From positions 52,441 to 113,831 of the forward strand of contig NZ_CM001373.1 of NCBI RefSeq assembly GCF_000236165.1: 61,391 bases of DNA. The letters run 5' to 3'. Made by a program: the position numbers and the translations under genes. The stretch is from Fluoribacter dumoffii NY 23 (lineage in GTDB: Bacteria; Pseudomonadota; Gammaproteobacteria; Legionellales; Legionellaceae). Shown here piece after piece: positions 29,128 to 38,287 of this stretch; position 1 is the stretch's first letter; every line of letters begins with the position of its first letter. The notes under the pieces were generated by a model. The model saw only the letters and a list, made by a program, of their open reading frames with translations. It did not search any database and was not told the DNA's origin.

Positions 29128-30272
29128 ATAGTTATTTTAAAAAATCAAAATGGGTCATTTTATTATTGAGCGGTTTCCTTTTGTTCTCATGCGGCCATCA
29201 TGAAAAGCAAAAAAAGGTCGCTTTACACCATTATAAAGTCGAAGAGAAAACCCTGCATAAAACGTTGCATTTTACCGGTACAGTTCAGCCTTTGCATGAA
29301 CATACCATTACCAGCCCGATTGAAGCTGTAGTAGAAACCATGAATTTCCATTACGGGCAGCTTGTTAAAAAAGGCGATATGATTTTAACGCTTAACTCCA
29401 CGGAGTTACAAAGACAATTTAATGAGACCTTAACCGAATATTTAAAGGCGAAAGACAGCTATACCATTGCAAAAGCTAAATTTGTGGGTACCCAGGATTT
29501 ATGGGACTCGGGATTGTTATCTAAAAATAATTACATGAGTGAAAAATCAAATGTAAATACCGGCAGGGTTACATTAATGCAATCCACACGCAAGCTGACA
29601 GAAATGCTGGAAAAATTGGATGAAAACACTCCCAGGAATTTATCTACTTTAAGTTTGGCTGATTTCGATAAGATAAAAAATATTCTGGCAGCAAAACACA
29701 ATGTAATTCGTTTAAAATCCCCAGGTGAGGGAATACTTTTGTATCCGCCTAAAGCTGGCGAGGATAAAAGTGCGCGGGTTACCGTAGGATCTACGGTCAA
29801 ATCAGGTCAAGTTATTGGCTTGATAGGTGATTTATCCGGAATTCGAATTGAGATTGATGTCCCCGAAATTGATATTACCCAAATCCAAACAGGCATGAAT
29901 GCCACCGTAAGCGGGGTTGCCTTTGGTAAATATCAATTAAAAGGAGAATTGGTCACCGTAAATGCCCAAGCCTCAATGAACAACGGGTTGCCCTTTTTTA
30001 CTGCCGTCATTGAGGTCAGGAATTTGACTCCTGAACAACAAAAATGGATTAAAGTGGGTATGAGTGCCTCCATCGAATTAACTGTTGATAATGGCAAGCA
30101 GCTGCTTGTGCCTATTGCTGCCATAAAACGGGAAAAAGGCCAAAGCGTGGTGCGCGTGCAAACCAGCCCTGGTGTTGTTGAAAAACGTATGATTACTACA
30201 GGCGCTGCACAAGCGGATTCGGTAGTTGTTGAGACCGGCTTAAAGGTTGGTGATGTGGTGGTTTATGAATGA
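29124..30272 (+). CDS. Periplasmic adaptor (MacA/HlyD family) lipoprotein
   Basis: A 382-aa protein. Residues 1-23 form a lipoprotein signal with lipobox LLFSC. It contains barrel-sandwich and hairpin parts: HTITSPIEAVVETMNFHYGQLVKKGDMILTL, a helical hairpin (100-165) and VRLKSPGEGILLYPPKAG. The frame is open to TTG 29097, but ATG 29124 overlaps the tolC-like stop (ATGA). It links inner-membrane ABC permease to the outer channel. Confidence 0.88.
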   Translation: MNSYFKKSKWVILLLSGFLLFSCGHHEKQKKVALHHYKVEEKTLHKTLHFTGTVQPLHEHTITSPIEAVVETMNFHYGQLVKKGDMILTLNSTELQRQFNETLTEYLKAKDSYTIAKAKFVGTQDLWDSGLLSKNNYMSEKSNVNTGRVTLMQSTRKLTEMLEKLDENTPRNLSTLSLADFDKIKNILAAKHNVIRLKSPGEGILLYPPKAGEDKSARVTVGSTVKSGQVIGLIGDLSGIRIEIDVPEIDITQIQTGMNATVSGVAFGKYQLKGELVTVNAQASMNNGLPFFTAVIEVRNLTPEQQKWIKVGMSASIELTVDNGKQLLVPIAAIKREKGQSVVRVQTSPGVVEKRMITTGAAQADSVVVETGLKVGDVVVYE

Positions 30273-31074
30273 TTGGGTGATAGATTCGGATACAAAAAAT
30301 GCCTCGACCCAAAAGGAGGAGCGGGGAGCAGGCGTTCTTGAAAAATATTTAAATCCTGTTTTACAACCGCGGGAGCACATTCCGCAGAACAAGATTCCTT
30401 TGATGCAAATTTCCAATCTTGTTAAGAGTTATCATCTTGAAGGGATTAGCACCACGATTTTGAAAGAAGTCTCGCTTACAGTATATGAGGGGGATTTATT
30501 GGCTATCGTGGGCGCTTCTGGTTCAGGCAAATCGACTTTGATGAATATTATAGGGCTTTTGGATAAAGCAGACTCTGGAACTTATTTACTTAAAAACCGT
30601 AACGTTGCTGCGTTGACCGATGATGAATTGGCTGAGTTGCGAAATCAAAATATTGGTTTTGTTTTTCAGCAATTCAATTTATTACCCAGGTTTACTGCCA
30701 TGCAAAATGTGGCATTACCCTTGATTTATCGAGGTGTTGCAGCAGCTGAAATTAAGGAAAGGGTACTTATTGCTCTTGAACGTGTGGGGATGCATCAGTA
30801 TGCCCAACATCGACCCACCCAGTTATCAGGCGGACAACAACAACGGGTTGCAATTGCACGTGCTTTAGTCACGGAGCCGCAAGTGATTCTGGCCGATGAG
30901 CCTACAGGCGCCCTTGATTCACGTACCGGCAATGAAGTGATGAATTTATTTTTAAGTTTACATGCGCAGGGACGGAGTATCATTATGATTACTCACGATG
31001 AGCAAATTGCTGCGTTATGTCAGCGAAAAATCACCCTTGTAGACGGTTTTGTCATGGCGGAGAGTGCACCATGA
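30265..31074 (+). CDS. MacB/LolD-type ABC transporter ATPase
   Basis: A 269-aa nucleotide-binding protein with Walker [11 protein letters not shown]-loop [12 protein letters not shown], signature LSGGQQQR, Walker [13 protein letters not shown] and H-switch ITHD. A non-conserved ~45-residue N-terminal extension precedes the canonical [15 protein letters not shown]; an internal start near 30400 is possible. ATG 30265 overlaps the upstream stop by eight bases. In classical MacB the ATPase and permease are one polypeptide; here they are separate genes. Confidence 0.9.
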   Translation: MNDWVIDSDTKNASTQKEERGAGVLEKYLNPVLQPREHIPQNKIPLMQISNLVKSYHLEGISTTILKEVSLTVYEGDLLAIVGASGSGKSTLMNIIGLLDKADSGTYLLKNRNVAALTDDELAELRNQNIGFVFQQFNLLPRFTAMQNVALPLIYRGVAAAEIKERVLIALERVGMHQYAQHRPTQLSGGQQQRVAIARALVTEPQVILADEPTGALDSRTGNEVMNLFLSLHAQGRSIIMITHDEQIAALCQRKITLVDGFVMAESAP

Positions 31075-32264
31075 AGTTCGCCGGACATTGTCAGCAGGCT
31101 CTGGTTAACCTGACTGCCGCCAAATTACGTTCTTTTTTAGCTGTATTAGGGATTCTGGTTGGCACGGCCGCTGTCGTGGCCTTGATCAGTTGCGGTCAGC
31201 TGGCCACCGAAAAAGCACTGGCGCAATTCAAGGCGTTAGGCACTGATTTATTGGCGATTGCTGTTTTTCCAAAAACAGCTGATAAATCCTCCGGAAGTAT
31301 GGATTACATTTCAGTAAACCAATGGGAGCAATTACCGGAACGAATTCCTTATATTCTCGATATGGCGCCTTATAGTACTGCTTATCAGCCGTTGAGTTTT
31401 CAAGGAAAACAAATGCAAGGGGCAGTCATCGGTGCGGATGAGCATTTGGCGAAAATTGTTCATATCAAACTCGCAGCCGGCCATTTTGTATCTTTTGTTG
31501 AATCTTATGAACATTATTGCGTTATTGGTGCCGGATTGGCCCGGCAAATACAAGAGATCAGTTTTGATGATCCTATAGGCAAACAACTGCGTATCGGCCA
31601 GTCGTTATATACGATAATCGGTGTTGCGGAGCCCTGGAAAGAAAACGGTTTTTTCAATGAAGATATTAATCAAGCCGCCATTATTCCTTTGGCGGGTATT
31701 AATCTCATCAGTAAAGATGCCAAAATAAACAATGTAGTTATAGAGTTAAAACCGGACAGTCCCATAGATGAAGTTATTGAAGAAATAAAACAAATTATTG
31801 GTTCGGTGGCTCCCAAACTCAGTGTTTTTTCCCGCAGTGCAAAACAAATTATTGCGAGCATGGAAAATCAGGGACAAATATTTACTTTATTGCTTGGTGT
31901 AATTGGCGGCATTTCCCTGCTGGTGGGTGGAATTGGGGTAATGAACGTCATGCTGGTTTCTGTAAGTGAGCGGAAAAAGGAAATTGGTATTCGGAAGGCG
32001 GTAGGCGCCAAAAATAGGGAAATCCAGGCTTTATTTCTCGTCGAATCAGTCATGCTTTCTTTATTGGGTGGTATTCTGGGGGTAATTTTAGGATTAATTT
32101 TTACCCGTATTTTGGCCTATTTTAGTGATTGGAATTTTTCAGTTTATTTGCTCCCCCCTGTAGCAGGATTTTTAGTCTCGGCGGCAACCGGAATTTTCTT
32201 TGGGTTTTATCCTGCGCGTCGCGCAGCTAAACTAGAACCTGTAGTTTCTTTGCGTAGTGAATAA
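31071..32264 (+). CDS. MacB/FtsX-type ABC transporter permease
   Basis: A 397-aa protein with one N-terminal membrane helix (AVLGILVGTAAVVALISCG), a large periplasmic MacB_PCD domain (about 45-260), and three C-terminal helices with VGGIGVMNVMLVSVSERKKEIGIRKAVGA, the coupling motif of this family. ATG 31071 overlaps the ATPase stop (ATGA). It probably exports a lipid, peptide or small molecule with the ATPase and the TolC-like channel. The substrate is unknown. Confidence 0.9.
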   Translation: MKFAGHCQQALVNLTAAKLRSFLAVLGILVGTAAVVALISCGQLATEKALAQFKALGTDLLAIAVFPKTADKSSGSMDYISVNQWEQLPERIPYILDMAPYSTAYQPLSFQGKQMQGAVIGADEHLAKIVHIKLAAGHFVSFVESYEHYCVIGAGLARQIQEISFDDPIGKQLRIGQSLYTIIGVAEPWKENGFFNEDINQAAIIPLAGINLISKDAKINNVVIELKPDSPIDEVIEEIKQIIGSVAPKLSVFSRSAKQIIASMENQGQIFTLLLGVIGGISLLVGGIGVMNVMLVSVSERKKEIGIRKAVGAKNREIQALFLVESVMLSLLGGILGVILGLIFTRILAYFSDWNFSVYLLPPVAGFLVSAATGIFFGFYPARRAAKLEPVVSLRSE

Positions 32265-32382
32265 GTAAACCCTTACATCAGGTTGCGAAAGGTCTACTCT
32301 ATCAGTTCAAATTACCCGCTATTGCATGGAAATTGTAACTGCCTTATGATGAAATTCCTTTATTATTAAATGGATTTTAAAT

Positions 32383-33798
32383 ATGTTAAAAAAATTTGGG
32401 GGTGTGCTGGTCTTGGCGCAGGTATTTTTCCCTTGTTCCCTTTCTGTTGCTGATTCTGCCCCGCCACAAACTGCTCCATCGAATAATTCAGTTCCTTCAA
32501 GTTATTTGCCTGTCGTGATTCATGAAACGTTTGCCAGTATTTTGCAGCGCATGAGTAGTGCAAAAGAGGCGATTAACGAACGGCAACAACAATTGTTAAA
32601 GCAGCGCTATGACTTGAGCAATAAGCCTTCCAAGGCTGTGACGATGACCAATGGGAAGCCCATCCAGGAGGGAGTCCGAGTGAAGCTCCCGGAGGGAGTT
32701 ACCTGGGAGCAGCTGGCTAACATGAGTCCTGAAGATATTAAGAAAAAAGACTTGTTTCCCCAAGGCTTCTTACCACTTCCTCATCCAAATCATCCAGAAG
32801 GGGGCATGTTATTCCCGAAATTCGTTATTGATGAAATTAAAAAACAGGAAGACAGGGATTTGACCCGTTTTGATCTGGATTTTGATATTCCAGATCATTT
32901 TTTACCTCCTTACCCTGCTCCTATTTATTTGACGACCAGGCCTGATCTTGGAGATGTCTCACAAGGTAAAGTGGTAACTATTGAAAATTACTATGAATTA
33001 TTTAATGGCATCCTAAATCCGAAACAAATCGAGGGTTTGCGTTTATTAGTCACGCCCTTTCCCCAACAACAATTTAACCAGACTGAAGATCGTCGCACAG
33101 TCAAACCAAGCCGTGGTGTGGCATGTTTTGATTGCCATACAAACGGTCATACGAATAAGGCTACCCATTTGGTCGGTGATATAAGACCCCAAGAATTTCG
33201 TCATCGCATCAATACTCCCACGTTACGAGGTGTAAATATCCAAAGATTGTTCGGTTCGCAACGGGCATTAAAAACCATAGAGGATTTTACTGAGTTTGAA
33301 CAACGAGCCGCCTATTTTGACGGCGATCCGGTGATTGCGACTAAAAAAGGAGTCAATATCCTGGAACGGGGGAGTCAAGTTCATTTCATGGCTGAATTCC
33401 AGGAAATCCTTGATTTTCCTCCAGCACCTAAATTGACTTGGGAAGGCAAACTGGATCCAGCCAAAGCCAGCCCTGCAGAATTGCGTGGACAAGAATTATT
33501 CTTTGGTAAGGCAAAGTGTTCCGGTTGTCATACCCCGCCTTACTATACTGACAATAGCATGCATAATTTGCAGACAGAAAGATTCTATCAGCCCAAGATG
33601 ATAAATGGGATGAAAGCAGTTGGAGATGGGCCGATAAAAACTTTCCCTTTAAGAGGAATCAAAGATTCTCCACCGTACTTACATGACGGCCGTCTGTTAA
33701 CTTTGGCAGATACAGTTGAGTTCTTTAACTTGGTATTGCAATTACAATTAACGCAAAATGAAAAAGCCGACTTAACAGCATTTATGGAAGCGCTGTAA
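32383..33798 (+). CDS. Di-haem cytochrome c peroxidase/MauG-like protein
   Basis: A 471-aa protein with signal peptide (LKKFGGVLVLAQVFFPCSLSVA). Two CXXCH motifs, CFDCH (about residue 248) and CSGCH (about 380), fit the CCP_MauG family. Domain 2 ends with a helix-rich HDGRLLTLADTVEFFN. The N-terminal ~150 residues before the first haem are extra and proline-rich. It may reduce peroxide or oxidise a periplasmic partner using c-type electrons. Monocistronic; a GC-rich hairpin follows. Confidence 0.85.
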   Translation: MLKKFGGVLVLAQVFFPCSLSVADSAPPQTAPSNNSVPSSYLPVVIHETFASILQRMSSAKEAINERQQQLLKQRYDLSNKPSKAVTMTNGKPIQEGVRVKLPEGVTWEQLANMSPEDIKKKDLFPQGFLPLPHPNHPEGGMLFPKFVIDEIKKQEDRDLTRFDLDFDIPDHFLPPYPAPIYLTTRPDLGDVSQGKVVTIENYYELFNGILNPKQIEGLRLLVTPFPQQQFNQTEDRRTVKPSRGVACFDCHTNGHTNKATHLVGDIRPQEFRHRINTPTLRGVNIQRLFGSQRALKTIEDFTEFEQRAAYFDGDPVIATKKGVNILERGSQVHFMAEFQEILDFPPAPKLTWEGKLDPAKASPAELRGQELFFGKAKCSGCHTPPYYTDNSMHNLQTERFYQPKMINGMKAVGDGPIKTFPLRGIKDSPPYLHDGRLLTLADTVEFFNLVLQLQLTQNEKADLTAFMEAL

Positions 33799-33836
33799 TA
33801 CTCAGGGTATAATTCTTTTCATTGTTTGGATGCAGT

Positions 33837-33857
33837 GCCGGTCTCTTGAAGACCGGC
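33837..33857 (+). terminator. Hairpin after the di-haem protein gene
   Basis: GCCGGTCT / AGACCGGC stem with a five-base loop; no T run follows, so it is only a probable terminator. Confidence 0.5.
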
Positions 33858-34007
33858 CTTGTGGTATATCGCGGGGCTTGTTCCTAGCACAACTTCTTGC
33901 TGCTGCTATAAAAGCCACCGCATTTCCAGGCTACTTATATTATACTAAATGGTCTATCTTAAATATTAAGATGGCAGTCAGATAACCGAAAATCAGGGGG
34001 ATGGGCT

Positions 34008-34976
34008 ATGAAAAAATGGGGACTTGCGATTATCGCATACGTTCTGATACATCAAACTGCCTTTGCACACCAAAAGTGGAACGAGTGGGTTGCAGGAATT
34101 AGGGCGGAAGCACTACAGCAAGGAATTTCACCAGAAGTTTTTGATGAGGCCTTTGCAGGAATCCATGAGCCAAGCCATCAAATTAAAGGACTTTTGCGAT
34201 CTCAACCTGAACATCGGCTAACCTTTATTAAGTACCGCAATACGCGTGTAGATGGCTACAGAATTGCAATAGGACGCAAGGAATTTAAAAAGAACCAGTC
34301 GGTATTGGAAGCTGTTGCCAAACAATATGGGGTAAATCCCTGTTTTATAGTTTCCTTCTGGGGAATGGAGACAAGCTATGGGACTTATATGGGGAATTTT
34401 CCAGTAGTTAAAGCTTTGGCCACCCTTGCTTATGACTCTAATCGTAAGGATTTTTTCCGTAAAGAATTATTTATTGCTTTGCGAATTTTGAATGAAGGTC
34501 ATGTGAGTCTGTCGGATTTCAAAGGGGAGTGGGCCGGAGCTTCAGGGCAACCCCAGTTTTTACCCTCAAGTTGGGTGAAATACGCAGTGGATTATGATGG
34601 TGATGGACGAAAAGACATTTGGAGAAGCAAACCTGACGTATTCGCTTCAATTGCAAATTATATGAAGCAAAATGGCTGGCAAACCGGTGAGCCATGGGCA
34701 ATACAAGTTAAATTGCCACCTAAATTCGATATGGCGATGGAAGGGAAAACTATTGTGAAGCCGGTGAGTGAGTGGAATGATCTTGGGGTTCGTACAGAAG
34801 ATGGCAAGCCCTTACCTTATCAAAATCTGCAAGGTAGTATTGTGCAGCCATTAGGCGGGCCAACATTTCTCACTTTCCCTAATTACAAGATGATTTTGCA
34901 TTATAATAATTCCATCTATTATGCAGGAGCTATAGGTTATTTGGCAGATAAAATTTGCCAGGGACAACAAAGGTAG
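34008..34976 (+). CDS. Lytic murein transglycosylase B family protein
   Basis: A 322-aa protein with signal peptide MKKWGLAIIAYVLIHQTAFA. The SLT_2 domain has the catalytic Glu in FWGMETSYGTYMGNF, then EWAGASGQPQFLPSSW and YDGDGRKDIWRSKPDVFASIANYMKQNGW. It cleaves peptidoglycan to a 1,6-anhydro product. No C-terminal peptidoglycan-binding domain is present, unlike some relatives. It overlaps no gene but is followed by msr within 6 bases. Confidence 0.92.
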   Translation: MKKWGLAIIAYVLIHQTAFAHQKWNEWVAGIRAEALQQGISPEVFDEAFAGIHEPSHQIKGLLRSQPEHRLTFIKYRNTRVDGYRIAIGRKEFKKNQSVLEAVAKQYGVNPCFIVSFWGMETSYGTYMGNFPVVKALATLAYDSNRKDFFRKELFIALRILNEGHVSLSDFKGEWAGASGQPQFLPSSWVKYAVDYDGDGRKDIWRSKPDVFASIANYMKQNGWQTGEPWAIQVKLPPKFDMAMEGKTIVKPVSEWNDLGVRTEDGKPLPYQNLQGSIVQPLGGPTFLTFPNYKMILHYNNSIYYAGAIGYLADKICQGQQR

Positions 34977-34981
34977 CGACT

Positions 34982-35851
34982 ATGGACAATTATCTGGATA
35001 AAACTGCCAGCTTAACTCCTTTGGCAAAAAGGGTAATTTGTGACAAAGCCACCGAATATCCTCACACAGGCTCGTACAATTTGGTAATGACAACGGGTAC
35101 CTATTTGTGCCGACGATGTGGTTTGGCCTTATTTCGCGGAGAAAGCCAATTCAGCTCCGGGTGTGGCTGGCCCAGTTTCGATGATAATATTGTCCAGGCC
35201 GTGAAACAGATCCCCGATCGCGACGGCAGACGTATGGAAATACTCTGCTCGCGCTGCGAGGCCCATTTGGGGCATGTTTTTACAGGAGAGTATTTTACAC
35301 AAAAAAATCTGCGCCATTGTGTTAATTCAGCTTCTATTGATTTTGTAGCAGACAACCAGGTGCTGGATACTGAAGAAGCGATCCTGGCTGGTGGATGTTT
35401 CTGGGGTGTTGATCATTTTTTAAAACAAATTTCCGGAGTTCTCCGTGTAGAGGTAGGCTATACGGGTGGGGTTACTGCAGAACCCAGCTATGAGCAAGTA
35501 TGCCAGGGGAATACAGGGCACTATGAAGCAGTGCGGGTAATTTTTGATAAAGCCAAGACAGATTACCACCATGTGTTAAAACGTTTTTTTGAAATTCATG
35601 ATCCGACACAAAAATCCGGACAAGGCCCTGATATTGGTCAGCAATATCAAAGTGCAGTATTTTATTACAATCAGGAGCAACGCGCGGAAGCGGAAATCTT
35701 GCTGCAAATGCTGCAAAAAAGAGGCTACCAAGTTGCTACCCGCCTTTTTTCAGCACAAACATTTTGGCCGGCAGAAGAATACCATCAGGATTATTATATA
35801 AAACATCATAAAGCCCCTTATTGTCATCAACCAGTAAATCGCTTCGGTTGA
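34982..35851 (+). CDS. Fused methionine sulfoxide reductase MsrB-MsrA
   Basis: A 289-aa bifunctional enzyme. The MsrB domain (about 1-125) has zinc cysteines C43, C46, C89, C92, resolving C61 (SSGCGWPSF) and catalytic C113 (RHCVNSASI). The MsrA domain (about 130-289) has GGCFWG with catalytic C139. It reduces both R- and S-methionine sulfoxide. The B-then-A order is the reverse of the PilB type. ATG 34982 is five bases after the lytic transglycosylase stop; an upstream in-frame codon at 34955 is less likely. Confidence 0.93.
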   Translation: MDNYLDKTASLTPLAKRVICDKATEYPHTGSYNLVMTTGTYLCRRCGLALFRGESQFSSGCGWPSFDDNIVQAVKQIPDRDGRRMEILCSRCEAHLGHVFTGEYFTQKNLRHCVNSASIDFVADNQVLDTEEAILAGGCFWGVDHFLKQISGVLRVEVGYTGGVTAEPSYEQVCQGNTGHYEAVRVIFDKAKTDYHHVLKRFFEIHDPTQKSGQGPDIGQQYQSAVFYYNQEQRAEAEILLQMLQKRGYQVATRLFSAQTFWPAEEYHQDYYIKHHKAPYCHQPVNRFG

Positions 35852-35878
35852 GATTTTGGGTTGTAAAGGAGTATGGGA

Positions 35879-36364
35879 ATGGAATTTACTTTTCGAATTG
35901 CCAAAAAAAAAGATAAAGAAGAAATTCTCTGTTTAATAAAAAAATTGGCTGAGCATCAGCGAAAAAAACCAGAAGAAGTCCATATGACTTTGGAGAAAAT
36001 TGAGTCGCATGGTTTTGGACGAACTCGGTACTTTTATGTTTTATTGGCTGAGTACAAGAAAAAACCCGCGGGTTATGCATTGTTTTTCTACTCTTATTCA
36101 GCATCCGATGGGGCGCCTATTCTTTATATAGAAGATCTATTTGTGGATGAACTCTATCGTAATTATGGCTTAGGGACTGCATTATTGGCGAACCTTGCCA
36201 AACTGGCACTTGAAAAAGAATGTTGCCGGATGGAAGGGCATGCGGTTACCTGGAATAAAAAGGGTATTGAATTCTTTGAGTTTATAGGAGCTTACCCGCG
36301 AACAGACTTGTTGCAGTTTCGATTATCTGGTGAACATTTGCAAAAATTAGCTGCACAAAAATAA
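35879..36364 (+). CDS. GNAT acetyltransferase, diamine acetyltransferase-like
   Basis: A 161-aa GNAT protein. FRIAKKKDKEEILCLIKKLAEHQR, GYALFFYSYSASDGAPILYIEDLFVDELYRNYGLGTALL (acetyl-CoA binding R/Q-x-x-G-x-G/A-like) and WNKKGIEFFEFIGA match spermidine/spermine N-acetyltransferase type enzymes. AAGGAG at 35866-35871 fits ATG 35879 with seven-base spacing better than ATG 35873. It likely acetylates polyamines or a similar amine. It ends four bases before the convergent MFS gene. Confidence 0.85.
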   Translation: MEFTFRIAKKKDKEEILCLIKKLAEHQRKKPEEVHMTLEKIESHGFGRTRYFYVLLAEYKKKPAGYALFFYSYSASDGAPILYIEDLFVDELYRNYGLGTALLANLAKLALEKECCRMEGHAVTWNKKGIEFFEFIGAYPRTDLLQFRLSGEHLQKLAAQK

Positions 36365-36376
36365 AGCTTTATTTTT
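36357..36376. terminator. Bidirectional terminator
   Basis: A 20-bp perfect AT-rich palindrome (AAAAATAAAG / CTTTATTTTT) spans the stops of the converging GNAT and MFS genes, with T runs on both sides. Confidence 0.7.
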
Positions 36377-37550
36377 TTAATTTTTGCATGACTAAACCCA
36401 AGAAAGGAAATGCAAGAAGTTGAATCGCAATAGAGAAGATAACGAGCGCTGAAATGGAAATATCGTAGAGGACACCCATTACAACACTGCCTAAAAACCA
36501 AAAAATCCCAAACCCTGTATTAAAAACTCCATAAGCCGAGCCTCGCTTTTCTTTAGGTATCATACCGGCAACTATAGCTCGCATCAGCGATTCATGCGCG
36601 CATACGCCAATACTCCATAAAATAACTCCTGTCAATGCAAAAGTGGAATTACCAAAAAAGACTAAAGGAGCAAAAAAACAGGATATTAAAGAAATGATTA
36701 CCAAAATGATAAATCCATATCGATCATAAAGATACCCAAGCAACGGAGCACTTCCAATATTAAAGCCTTTAGCCAGTGCATAGGAAATGGGAATCCAAAG
36801 AGGGGATAAAAGGCCTGTTTTCTGAAAGTGGTAGGCTATCAAAGGAAAATCGACATACCCTGCAGCTATCAGCGCTGCTCCTGATAAGTACAACCAAAAG
36901 GCAGTATTCATGCTCATGGCCGTTACTTCAAGCGTATCGTGGTGCACTTCCAAATCTTGGGGGCGTGGATAGAGCCATCGAGCCAGCAATAAGGTACTTA
37001 AGGCACATAGTGCAGGAATTAAAAGTAAGGCAAAACAGGATTGATATCCCATTTTAAAATAAAGTGCCAGAGCAAGAATTAAAGGGCCTAACATGGCACC
37101 AGTCTGATCCAAAGCCTGATGCAGGCCGAAAGCCCATCCCATTCCTTGTCGATGCCCTGCATGCGCAAGCATGGCATCGCGAGCGGGAGTTCGAATCCCT
37201 TTACCAATACGTTCGGTAATAATTAGCGCCGCGGCAATCCACCAATAATCAGCTATAGCTAATAAAGGAACGGCCAACAGATTACAGGTATAGCCTAAAA
37301 TAGTAATAGTCCAGTATTTGCGCGTACGATCAGTAAGATAACCTGAAACCATACGCAGTACATAACCTAATAGTTCCCCAAAGCCCGATACAAAACCCAC
37401 TGCGGCGGCATTGGCCCCTAATAATGCCAAATAGGGACCAGTAATACTGCGCGATCCTTCATACGTCATATCGGCAAAAAGGCTAACAAAACCCGTAAGG
37501 ATTATGAACTTAAGTGCTGCATCTTGAGTCGGATTCTTTTGATGGCTCAT
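36369..37550 (-). CDS. MFS transporter
   Basis: A 393-aa protein with about 12 membrane helices and the MFS motif A-like loop DRTRKYW between helices 2 and 3. SRSITGPYLALLGANAAAVGFVSGFGELLGY is typical of MFS_1 drug/metabolite exporters. ATG 37550 is chosen because the related duplicate fragment at 38107 starts at the same position; no good ribosome site is visible, and the frame runs on to TTG 37598. It lies next to, but apart from, the pvc-like operon, in the same orientation; it might export that product. A tRNA-like T-loop sequence inside it is coincidental. Confidence 0.85.
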   Translation of the reverse strand: MSHQKNPTQDAALKFIILTGFVSLFADMTYEGSRSITGPYLALLGANAAAVGFVSGFGELLGYVLRMVSGYLTDRTRKYWTITILGYTCNLLAVPLLAIADYWWIAAALIITERIGKGIRTPARDAMLAHAGHRQGMGWAFGLHQALDQTGAMLGPLILALALYFKMGYQSCFALLLIPALCALSTLLLARWLYPRPQDLEVHHDTLEVTAMSMNTAFWLYLSGAALIAAGYVDFPLIAYHFQKTGLLSPLWIPISYALAKGFNIGSAPLLGYLYDRYGFIILVIISLISCFFAPLVFFGNSTFALTGVILWSIGVCAHESLMRAIVAGMIPKEKRGSAYGVFNTGFGIFWFLGSVVMGVLYDISISALVIFSIAIQLLAFPFLGLVMQKLKK

Positions 37551-37647
37551 ATATACCCGGTTCCCTCCTTTACCTTCTGGCGGATTTTTTCTTACCAAGA
37601 AGATATAGATTCAATTTCATGCTTCTTTCTAAATCGAGAAGCCTTTT

Positions 37648-38253
37648 GACAATTCATTTCCTGGGTGTTGCGACTGGTCGTGCCATCGAGTCCATCTTAA
37701 AAATTGCGATAAATGGTCGATATCACTAAGCAGTTCAGAAACCCTTTGACATTCATCCCAATACCTACATAACGCGACTGGTTCGTGGCATCCAGTTACC
37801 CTTAAAACAAATTGGAATCAAAAAGATGATAGCACTTAAGTAGCGCTGATTACACGGGTAGTCCATATGCCATTAGAAGCAATGACTCATAGTCTAAATT
37901 GCCAGGGCATTTAGCAATGATTCGGAAACGCTTTATTGGGTAAACGTATTTTTTACTCGATGAGGATATGGGAAGAGATGAGCTCTTATGGATGCCGCGA
38001 ACCAGTCGCGGCATGTAGGCGTTGAGATGAATTGCCACATCCGCTATCAAGTTGCGGCAGTATGCACTTAAGTATCGCATCTTGAGTCAGATTTTTCGAT
38101 GGTTCATAGATAACCCTGCATGCCTGCCGCTGACGGAATTTTTTGGCGAGGAGATATAGTTCAACTCTCATCGGGCTTCTTCTCTCCAAAAGCCTTTTGA
38201 CAATTCATCCCGGCACCTACGTGCCATGACTGGTTCACGGCATCCAGTTACCC
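37648..38253. repeat. REP-like repeats: four copies of a ~50-bp palindromic unit
   Basis: Copies at 37648-37694, 37748-37800 and 38199-38253 are direct; 37990-38035 is inverted. The shared core is GACAATTCATC...CCTACATGCC-GCGACTGGTTCGCGGCATCCAG, with a stem TGCCGCGA / TCGCGGCA around CTGGT in the best copy. Copies differ at several positions, so they are old or diverging. They fill the 740-base non-coding gap between the MFS transporter and P450 genes. No real CDS lies in this gap; short open frames here are repeat translations. Confidence 0.7.
38057..38107 (-). pseudogene. Duplicated fragment of the MFS transporter 5' end
   Basis: Reading on the minus strand from ATG 38107, the first 16 codons (MNHRKNLTQDAILKCI) parallel those of the MFS gene (MSHQKNPTQDAALKFI) starting at 37550. 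Upstream DNA (38108-38240) also matches 37551-37690. Homology then stops. A segmental duplication of the promoter and start region, followed by decay. Confidence 0.7.
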
Positions 38254-38287
38254 TTAAAACAAAATTGAAATCAATAGACGCTATCAC

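Noticed and set aside
37185..37200. tRNA T-loop-like GAGTTCGAATCCC
   Set aside because: It is within the conserved MFS coding sequence, and no acceptor, D or anticodon stem pairs around it.
37850..38189. Overlapping small open frames of 67-76 aa on the minus strand
   Set aside because: They are translations of the repeat and the duplicated transporter fragment, not genes.
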